DNA from: Microcoleus vaginatus PCC 9802
GTDB lineage: Bacteria; Cyanobacteriota; Cyanobacteriia; Cyanobacteriales; Microcoleaceae
Direction: 5' to 3'
DNA: 64,000 bases
Assembly: GCA_022701275.1 (NCBI GenBank)
Contig: CP031740.1
Coordinates: forward strand, 5,283,001 to 5,347,000
The position numbers were made by a program, and so were the translations under genes. Numbering within the stretch: position 1 is the first letter of the stretch; the number at the start of each line of letters is the position of its first letter. The notes under the pieces are model-generated. The model was not told where the DNA came from. It ran no database searches and saw only the letters and a program-made list of their open reading frames with translations. Shown piece by piece: positions 58,751 through 64,000 of this stretch.

Positions 58751-59767
58751 ATGGATATTGCAAAACTAGATACTTGGTATTCTCCTTCTCAACGCCGCAC
58801 GGCTGTTTCGCTGTTGATGAAACGAGTAGGCGTAACTCGCACTAGGGCTGAATGCTTTATCAGGCTTTGGGTTTACTTATCGGTGAAACAGCTTCAGGAA
58901 AGCCAGCCCCGTCTCAAACCACCGCTGGCGAAACTGGAAGTGCCAGCAACAGAAGTGCAGTGCACTCACCGGGAAGCCGCCGAACTATTTTACTGCGATT
59001 CCGATCGCGGGAGCGATCGCGCCGCCGGAATGATGTTAGATAAATTAGCAGCACTCGGATTAATCGCAAAACACTTTGATGGTAACGCTACGGCAATTCA
59101 AATCCAACCAGTTTCAGAAATTTTAGAGACCGCCGAACCTCAAAAGCCTGTACAACTGCAATTAGATGATTTCAACCCTCGGTGCGACGCGATTCCCGTT
59201 GCCAATTTATTAGCCACCAATTACAACTGGATGAACCGCAACACTAACGCCGTCCCCCACAAAATTGCTAAAATCCTCCGGCTTTTTGCCAATCAATACT
59301 CAAAGGGAATGCGAGTTTTGCGCCGCTCAGATAATCTCAATCCAGTCGGATTTTACTTACTTTATCCCACAGCTAGCGAATCTGAAATAAATTTTTTTAA
59401 TGCTCCTAGTAAAGCGCTTCATTTAAGTTCTATTTCCGATATCGATCCTTTCAATATGGCGCTACCAGGAGATATAAATTGCCAGTCAGTATTTGTCCGC
59501 AGTTGGATGATCGATCCGCAGTATTTGTCAGAATACCGAATTGCTTTTCTTGAAGACACACAGAAAACTTTAGGCGAAATGCAAACAGATTTTCCGAATC
59601 TTTGCGACTTGTACACGCTGATGATTCACCCCATGTACGAAAAACAGTCCCTAGCTTTGGGATTTCAGAAGACTAGCAGTGATAATCAGCTATCTGTTTA
59701 TTGGATGTATTTAGCGCTGGATAGATTTTTGGGGCTCGATATCAAGGAAGCATTAGTTAAACTGTAA
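58751..59767 (+). CDS. Cyanobacterial protein of unknown function with N-terminal helical domain
   Basis: 338 residues, family not recognised. The N-terminal part (about 15-120) is helical with winged-helix-like spacing (TRAECFIRLWVYLSVKQLQE, then TEVQCTHREAAELFYCDSDR, AGMMLDKLAALGLIAKHFDG), which could be DNA- or protein-binding. The C-terminal half (about 170-330) contains IAKILRLFANQYSKGMRVLR, a Trp-rich segment and HPMYEKQSLALGFQKT. The latter resembles the end of a GNAT fold but lacks a clear acetyl-CoA loop. There is no signal peptide or membrane helix. ATG 58751. It is divergent from the decayed KAS III gene and convergent with serS. Confidence 0.7.
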   Translation: MDIAKLDTWYSPSQRRTAVSLLMKRVGVTRTRAECFIRLWVYLSVKQLQESQPRLKPPLAKLEVPATEVQCTHREAAELFYCDSDRGSDRAAGMMLDKLAALGLIAKHFDGNATAIQIQPVSEILETAEPQKPVQLQLDDFNPRCDAIPVANLLATNYNWMNRNTNAVPHKIAKILRLFANQYSKGMRVLRRSDNLNPVGFYLLYPTASESEINFFNAPSKALHLSSISDIDPFNMALPGDINCQSVFVRSWMIDPQYLSEYRIAFLEDTQKTLGEMQTDFPNLCDLYTLMIHPMYEKQSLALGFQKTSSDNQLSVYWMYLALDRFLGLDIKEALVKL

Positions 59768-59808
59768 GATAACTCGGCGGTTTCAATCGCCGAGTGACGA
59801 CAAACAGC

Positions 59809-61089
59809 TTACAAAGTCTCGCGACCCAAATAAGATTGCAGCACTTCCGGCACTTTTACAGTTCCGTCTGGCTGCTGGTAATTCTCCAAAATAGCCGCCA
59901 TTGTGCGGCCTATAGCTAAACCGGAACCGTTCAGCGCGTGAACGAATTGAGTGCCTTTTTTCCCCGCTTCTTTAAAGCGAATATTCGCCCGTCGCGCCTG
60001 AAAATCTGCGACGTTGGAACAACTGGAAATCTCGCGGTATTTGCCCGCAGATGGCAGCCACACCTCTAAATCGTAAGTTTTTGTCGCCGCGAAACCTAAG
60101 TCGCCCGTACACAGTGCGATCGCCCGATAAGGCAATTTCAGCGCCTGCAAAACTCCCTCGGCATCCTGCACTAACTTTTCGTGCTCTGCCTCGGAGGTAC
60201 TCGGATGCACGAGTTTTACCAATTCAACTTTATTAAATTGGTGCAGTCGAATTAATCCCCTCGTATCTTTGCCGTAACTGCCAGCTTCGCGGCGAAAACA
60301 AGGAGTATAAGAACAGTGATAAATTGGCAACTGTTCTGCTGTCAAAATTTCACCTCTGTACAAATTGACAACCGGAACTTCGGAAGTAGGAATCAGCCAC
60401 AGATCATCTTGGTCGCACTTGAAACTTTCTTCAGCAAATTTGGGTAATTGACCCGTAGCAGTGAGGGATTCAGTGTTAACTAAAAATGGTGGAATTACTT
60501 CTACATAACCTGCTTTTGTGTGGCGATCGAGCATGAATTGAATAATCGCTCTTTCCAGGGCTGCCCCGGCTCCCATTAAGCTGACAAAGCGGGGCTGAGC
60601 GATTTTTACTGCCCGTTCAAAGTTGATAATTCCTAATTTTTCGCCGATTTCCCAGTGCGGTAAAATACCAGAATTTTGGGGTATGTATTCGTCTCCCCAG
60701 CGCCGGATTTCGACGTTTTCCTCTTCAGTTTTGCCGATCGGCGTTGAGGAACCCGGCAAGTTTGGCAGCGGTAGCAATAAAGCTTCTATTTGAGCTTTTA
60801 CGTCTTTTTCCTGTGCTTGCAGTTCGTTCGACTCGGTGCCGACTGCGTTGCCTTCTGCCTGCAGTTCCTGAATTTCGGGAGATTCGAGGGGTAAACCCGA
60901 TTTTCTTTTTTGACCGATGAGTTTGGCAATTTCGTTGCTGCGGGCTTGCAGTTGCGATCGCTTGCCTTCCAACTCCCGCTGCTGTTTGTCTAATTGCAAA
61001 ATCGGCTCGATTTCATAGTTACCTCCGCGCAGGTTGAGGCTTTCTTGCACGGCTTGCGGGTTTTCTCGGATTAATTTGAGGTCTAGCAC
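59809..61089 (-). CDS. serS: Seryl-tRNA synthetase
   Basis: Class II synthetase charging tRNA-Ser (and tRNA-Sec where present). The 426-residue protein has the N-terminal antiparallel coiled-coil arm that contacts the long variable arm of tRNA-Ser (about 30-100, [20 protein letters not shown]). Motif 1 is near [20 protein letters not shown], motif 2 is [20 protein letters not shown] and motif 3 is [20 protein letters not shown]. Length is normal for bacterial SerRS. ATG 61089 gives [20 protein letters not shown]. No T-box or other leader element was recognised upstream. It is convergent with the 338-residue gene. Confidence 0.97.
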   Translation of the reverse strand: MLDLKLIRENPQAVQESLNLRGGNYEIEPILQLDKQQRELEGKRSQLQARSNEIAKLIGQKRKSGLPLESPEIQELQAEGNAVGTESNELQAQEKDVKAQIEALLLPLPNLPGSSTPIGKTEEENVEIRRWGDEYIPQNSGILPHWEIGEKLGIINFERAVKIAQPRFVSLMGAGAALERAIIQFMLDRHTKAGYVEVIPPFLVNTESLTATGQLPKFAEESFKCDQDDLWLIPTSEVPVVNLYRGEILTAEQLPIYHCSYTPCFRREAGSYGKDTRGLIRLHQFNKVELVKLVHPSTSEAEHEKLVQDAEGVLQALKLPYRAIALCTGDLGFAATKTYDLEVWLPSAGKYREISSCSNVADFQARRANIRFKEAGKKGTQFVHALNGSGLAIGRTMAAILENYQQPDGTVKVPEVLQSYLGRETL

Positions 61090-61129
61090 AGATTTATTCT
61101 AAATCTTAAATTTTATCGGACTTGCGCTC

Positions 61130-61144
61130 AGAAACCCGGTTTCT
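61130..61144. repeat. AGAAACCCGGTTTCT palindrome upstream of serS
   Basis: An exact copy of the 15-bp core of the dispersed palindrome family, 41 bp upstream of the serS start. It could form a hairpin in the serS leader. Confidence 0.85.
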
Positions 61145-61312
61145 GGGAAAATATTGGCTTTGGTAGGGATAAATCTAGGAATCTACGGGGTTTCTGAGGA
61201 TTCCTGCGTCTGTCCTATCTTAGGTTAACAGGGACAATCCCGTAGAAGCTACAAGCTTTGTTAATCATTTACACCATTGATTATAAGTTATTGTCATTAA
61301 ATAATCTTCGCT

Positions 61313-61337
61313 GGTGTCACCCCTCAGGGGTGACACC
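61313..61337. repeat. 25-bp perfect palindrome GGTGTCACCCCT-C-AGGGGTGACACC
   Basis: 12-bp arms around one central base, just upstream of the candidate small-RNA promoter. It could be a bidirectional terminator for the serS leader side or a dimeric operator for the sRNA promoter. Confidence 0.85.
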
Positions 61338-61362
61338 CCACAAACCATGCTATACTGAGCAC

Positions 61363-61419
61363 ATTAGTAGATGCACCCTGATAATTTTCTACCCCAGCCA
61401 GCGATGGCAGGGGTTTTTT
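61363..61419 (+). ncRNA. Candidate small RNA with -10 box and intrinsic terminator
   Basis: TATACT at 61351-61356 is a good -10 box, giving a start near 61363. The -35 region falls in the GGGTGACACC end of the palindrome. The 3' end is a strong terminator: ACCCC-A-GCCA-GCGA-TGGC-A-GGGGT (61391-61414) followed by TTTTTT. The resulting RNA would be about 57 nt. It is intergenic between the serS leader and the GT4 gene. It matches no cyanobacterial ncRNA family that I can recall (the Yfr1 core is absent). Confidence 0.5.
61391..61419 (+). terminator. Intrinsic terminator of the candidate small RNA
   Basis: A nested stem, ACCCC/GGGGT outside and GCCA/TGGC inside, ends in a six-base T-run. Polarity is plus strand. 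Even if the small-RNA call is wrong, something upstream on the plus strand is probably ended here. Confidence 0.8.
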
Positions 61420-61629
61420 GTTGTCGCCCCGACAAGAAAGCCCGAGAAGGGGTTTGGTGCCAGGAGGTGCCGCGCGGGGATGGTTTCGATCGAGCCAATG
61501 CTGCGCCCGCACCCGAAACTTAGTCGCTCGCCCGCGCACTACTCCGCCAAAAGGCTATATATAGGCTATGGTGCGCGAAGAATTCCCAGCATCATCGAAA
61601 TCTGGCGGGAGTTTTAATTGGATCGAAAA

Positions 61630-62805
61630 ATGCGATCGGCAAATTATCTGTTCTGTTTCCTAGAAATATTTGCCAGCGAAGGCGGTATTCAATCCTACGT
61701 TAAAGACATTCTCAAAGCTTACCTGTCCATAGCCGCAGGGACAAACTCGCCGCCACAAGCTGAAGTTTTGCTGTTGCGAGATTCCGAAGACTGCAACAAT
61801 CCTTACGAGTCAAAAAATCTGAAATTTTATTACCTCAAAACCGAAAATCCCGGCTTGGGCCGTCTTAAGTTTGCTACAGTATTACTAACTCGCTTGCTGC
61901 AAAAACGACCGCAGCGGGTTTTTTGCGGTCACATCAAACTCGCACCGCTAATTCAAATTCTGTGCCAACCCTTGGGAATTCCCTACACAATTTTAACTTA
62001 CGGCAAGGAAGTGTGGGAACCGCTTCCGCCCAAATATCAAACAGCAATGAGTAAAGCTGACAGTATTTGGACTATTAGCAGGTACACGCGCGATTCCCTA
62101 CGGGATAGCTTCGCTTCACGCACTTGCGAAATTAACAACTTAAATCCCGAAAAATTCCAAATAGTGCCTTGTACGGTAGATGAAAATATATTTACGACTG
62201 GGCCGAAGCCACAGGATTTATTAGAGCAGTACAATCTGGTTGGTGCTAAAATATTGATGACTGTAGCCAGATTGCGATCGACAGATATTTACAAAGGCGT
62301 CGATGTCACCATTCAAGCTTTGCCGCAAATAGCCGAAACTTTTCCGAATGTGAAATACTTAGTTATTGGACGCGGAGACGATCGATCTAGATTAGCCACA
62401 CTCGCTGATGATTTGGGAGTTACCGAAAGAGTAATATTTGCGGGTTTTGTACCGACAGAAAATTTAGCAGCACATTACCAGTTGGCCGATGCTTATGTAA
62501 TGCCCTCCCAGGAAGGCTTCGGTATAGTTTATTTGGAAGCGCTGGCTTGCGGAGTACCCGTACTCGCGGGAGACGCGGACGGGTCAGCCGATCCGCTGCA
62601 AGATGGTAAACTGGGATGGCGAGTTCCCCACCGAGATTCAGCAGCAGTAGCGGTTGCTTGTGTGGAAATGCTGCGAGGGGAGGATAAAAGGTGCGATCGC
62701 TGCTGGTTGAGGGAACAAACCCTGGCAAGATTTAGTTTTGAATCCCTTTGTCAATCCTTACAAGGAATTTTTCAACCCTCTGGCTCAGATAAACTTATGC
62801 CGTAG
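61630..62805 (+). CDS. Family 4 glycosyltransferase with an in-frame repeat insertion
   Basis: Retaining GT-B glycosyltransferase of 391 residues for surface or exopolysaccharide synthesis. The N-domain starts MRSANYLFCFLEIFASEGGI, with the GGIQSY acceptor loop. The C-domain has the GT4 motif SQEGFGIVYLEALACGVPVL (E-x7-E type catalytic/donor site) and LVGAKILMTVARLRSTDIYK. Donor and acceptor are unknown. Residues about 154-164 (RDSLRDSFASR) come from a 31-bp dispersed repeat (62090-62120) that also occurs at 19872 and, inverted, at 27906. It replaces or expands a surface loop between WTISRYT and CEINNLNPEKFQIVP. The ATG at 61630 is used; a TTG at 61618 would add four residues. Confidence 0.86.
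   Translation: MRSANYLFCFLEIFASEGGIQSYVKDILKAYLSIAAGTNSPPQAEVLLLRDSEDCNNPYESKNLKFYYLKTENPGLGRLKFATVLLTRLLQKRPQRVFCGHIKLAPLIQILCQPLGIPYTILTYGKEVWEPLPPKYQTAMSKADSIWTISRYTRDSLRDSFASRTCEINNLNPEKFQIVPCTVDENIFTTGPKPQDLLEQYNLVGAKILMTVARLRSTDIYKGVDVTIQALPQIAETFPNVKYLVIGRGDDRSRLATLADDLGVTERVIFAGFVPTENLAAHYQLADAYVMPSQEGFGIVYLEALACGVPVLAGDADGSADPLQDGKLGWRVPHRDSAAVAVACVEMLRGEDKRCDRCWLREQTLARFSFESLCQSLQGIFQPSGSDKLMP
62090..62120. repeat. 31-bp dispersed repeat inside the GT4 gene
   Basis: GCGATTCCCTACGGGATAGC and following bases match 19872-19902 with one mismatch (T for G). The match falls in coding sequence and keeps the frame. Confidence 0.92.
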
Positions 62806-62911
62806 AGAGCGGTTTCTGGGTGTACAATGGGAAAATTAACTCGATCGACCGCCGGAATTTCTGAGTAGGATAGAGTTAGGCCTACCTGCAAAGACACCCA
62901 AGGAGACCACC

Positions 62912-63292
62912 GTGAACCAAGGCACCCCCAAAATATCTTTCCAGCTACCCCGTATTAGCAATTGGCTGATACTGCTGGGCATCGCGTGTTTGTTGGTCTC
63001 AATTGGTTTGGGTTGGATAGTTAAATCAGTGTTGATTCTAGTAGCTTTTTTATTGCTGACGCCTGTGGTCGCATTTTTCGCGCTTCAGTGGTGGCTGAAA
63101 CGCAATTTAATTGAGGACAATTGTCCAGTTTGTCAATACGAATTTACAGCTTTAAATCAAACTCAGTTTCAGTGTGCCAACTGTGGCGAACCTCTGAAAA
63201 TAGAGGAAGGTCATTTTAGCCGTTTGACTCCGCCCGGTACGATCGATGTTACCGCAGTTGAAGTATCCTCCGTTCAACAGTTAGAAGATTAA
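62912..63292 (+). CDS. Two-helix membrane protein with zinc ribbon
   Basis: Conserved cyanobacterial protein of 126 residues, role unknown. Two N-terminal membrane helices (WLILLGIACLLVSIGLGWIV, about 17-36, and VLILVAFLLLTPVVAFFALQ, about 40-59) are followed by a cytoplasmic zinc-ribbon-like knuckle CPVCQYEFTAL...CANCGEPLKI (cysteines near 72, 75, 89, 92) and an acidic tail. This could bind a partner or metal. It starts at GTG 62912 with GGAGACC upstream. It is 107 bp after the GT4 gene on the same strand and perhaps separately promoted. Confidence 0.75.
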   Translation: MNQGTPKISFQLPRISNWLILLGIACLLVSIGLGWIVKSVLILVAFLLLTPVVAFFALQWWLKRNLIEDNCPVCQYEFTALNQTQFQCANCGEPLKIEEGHFSRLTPPGTIDVTAVEVSSVQQLED

Positions 63293-63409
63293 TTAGAAAG
63301 AATAGGGCATCGGGTATGAGTTAGTTATTGGTTATGATTTGTTACCTCTGATTTGTTACTTTTTGGTTCTAATAACCAATGCCCTATGCGCGATGCCCTA
63401 TTTCCAAAA

Positions 63410-63658
63410 TTACTTTTCCAAGCGTACTGCATACCACTGCAAATATTTTCCCTGCCCGACATCTAATTCACAATAAGTATCAATTAAATACTTGGCTTGA
63501 GCTTCCACGCCAGATATTTTATGCACGTCCTGCGGCAAATCTTCGTGTTCCTCGGCTAACACTGCTTTCAGCTTTTCTAACAGTTCCGCCGCCGTCAAAA
63601 ACTGCTCTGGCTGGTTTGTTTCTAAGACCACAAACGTGTCTTCGTCATACAGTGACAT
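63410..63658 (-). CDS. CRR7 family protein (NDH-1 complex assembly factor)
   Basis: Small soluble protein of 82 residues matching chlororespiratory reduction 7. In plants it is needed to assemble the chloroplast NDH complex; cyanobacteria carry homologues. The sequence MSLYDEDTFVVLETNQPEQF, then AAELLEKLKAVLAEEHEDLP and GKYLQWYAVRLEK, has the family's start and conserved YLQWYAVRLE end. No membrane helix. ATG 63658. It lies between the zinc-ribbon gene (plus strand, convergent) and the repeat-rich leader of the edge gene. Confidence 0.85.
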   Translation of the reverse strand: MSLYDEDTFVVLETNQPEQFLTAAELLEKLKAVLAEEHEDLPQDVHKISGVEAQAKYLIDTYCELDVGQGKYLQWYAVRLEK

Positions 63659-63810
63659 AGTTTCAAAGGTTGAGGTTAATTATTTCTAAAGTTTCGTGCA
63701 GTTAAGCGATCGAAAGTATAAACTCTTAATTACAATTTTCCAGCCCCGGCTCGATCGTGTTACAATTGAACAACATCAGAATTCCTACCGGATTACCGTT
63801 ATTAACTTAC

Positions 63811-63908
63811 TTGTTAACTGACTTGTTAACCTAGTTGTCAACATATCCGACACAGCATTTCTGAGGAGATTTGTCAAGTGCAAATTTGTCAAGTGTCAAA
63901 TTGTCAAG
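63811..63908. promoter_or_regulatory. Two sets of TTGT-AA direct repeats upstream of the edge gene
   Basis: TTGTTAAC at 63811 and 63823 and TTGTCAAC at 63835 are spaced exactly 12 bp. TTGTCAAG at 63871, 63886 and 63901 is spaced exactly 15 bp. Both sets lie within 150 bp upstream of the ATG at 63957. The regular spacing suggests protein-binding iterons or tandem promoter elements. Confidence 0.55.
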
Positions 63909-63956
63909 AAATATTCGATCGGCTGTATCTAATTATAACTGGCACTATACATTCCC

Positions 63957-64000
63957 ATGATCACATCTTCCACTTCAACCCCTGTTGCGCGCAAGCCCTC
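63957..64000 (+). CDS. Partial gene at the window edge, N-terminus only
   Basis: ATG 63957 opens a frame MITSSTSTPVARKP that runs off the window after 14 full codons. The Ser/Thr-rich start ending ARKP resembles the beginning of several cyanobacterial enzymes, for example phosphoglucomutase/phosphomannomutase, but 14 residues cannot decide. The repeat-rich leader upstream (63811-63908) supports a regulated gene starting here. Confidence 0.5.
   Translation, partial: MITSSTSTPVARKP

Noticed and set aside
61258..61617. 119-codon plus-strand open frame before the GT4 gene
   Set aside because: It crosses a perfect palindrome and a strong terminator, has no recognisable domain and is unlike neighbouring coding composition.
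63957..64000. Firm naming of the edge gene as phosphoglucomutase/phosphomannomutase
   Set aside because: Only 14 residues are in the window and none is diagnostic.

Overview
The window looks like chromosomal DNA of a filamentous, non-heterocystous cyanobacterium of the Oscillatoriales (Microcoleus/Oscillatoria type). The HIP1 octamer GCGATCGC and its core are very frequent. Typical cyanobacterial or plastid-lineage genes are present: ycf46, a high-light-inducible protein, DUF3611, DUF3153, CRR7, furA and a sigC-type sigma factor. Intergenic DNA is rich in heptanucleotide tandem repeats and palindromic repeat families common in these genomes. Naming the genus is inference.

Layout. 1-6 kb: minus-strand envelope and glycan genes (family 2 glycosyltransferase, long RmlA, VanX-like dipeptidase, GT-C-like membrane protein, methyltransferase). 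6.0-6.9 kb: ruins of a MarR-EmrA efflux operon. 7.4-12.4 kb: rpmH-rnpA-PH protein-yidC-khpB-yceD-ycf46. 12.5-19.8 kb: SH3 protein, peptidoglycan-binding protein convergent with furA, sigC, lipA, tRNA-Pro(CGG). 20-29.5 kb: EAL phosphodiesterase, a translationally coupled STAND NTPase/exonuclease III pair, two membrane proteins of cyanobacterial conflict/signalling type, a repeat-flanked Panacea protein, and a small promoter-ORF-terminator unit beside a MerR gene. 30-46.9 kb: mostly housekeeping (Hlip, DUF3611, RodZ-like, speA, nucleotidyltransferase, scpA, DUF3153, pmbA, ssb, mreBCD, argB). 47-52.8 kb: dynamin-like GTPase with a glycine-zipper peptide, divergent from an HTH regulator, then a secreted glycosidase-like protein. 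52.8-55.5 kb: a DUF948-YtxH-small membrane protein cluster whose DUF948 gene is cut by an IS701-family element with CTAG duplication. 55.7-64 kb: msrA, a decaying KAS III/heme-oxygenase-like fusion gene, serS, a candidate sRNA, GT4, a zinc-ribbon membrane protein, crr7 and the start of an edge gene.

How the genes work together. rpmH to ycf46 link ribosome and tRNA maturation, membrane insertion and RNA-binding factors. mreBCD, the RodZ-like protein, VanX, the SH3 and peptidoglycan-binding proteins and the glycosyltransferases serve cell shape and wall. The parts with most possible novelty are the dynamin/glycine-zipper/HTH locus, the STAND-NTPase neighbourhood with its divergent iterons (the NTPase and the dynamin-locus regulator seem to share one HTH module), and the small unit at 28.8 kb whose ORF has no stop before its terminator. 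The window also shows gene decay clearly: two pseudogene loci, an IS-split gene, and two genes that absorbed repeat elements in frame.
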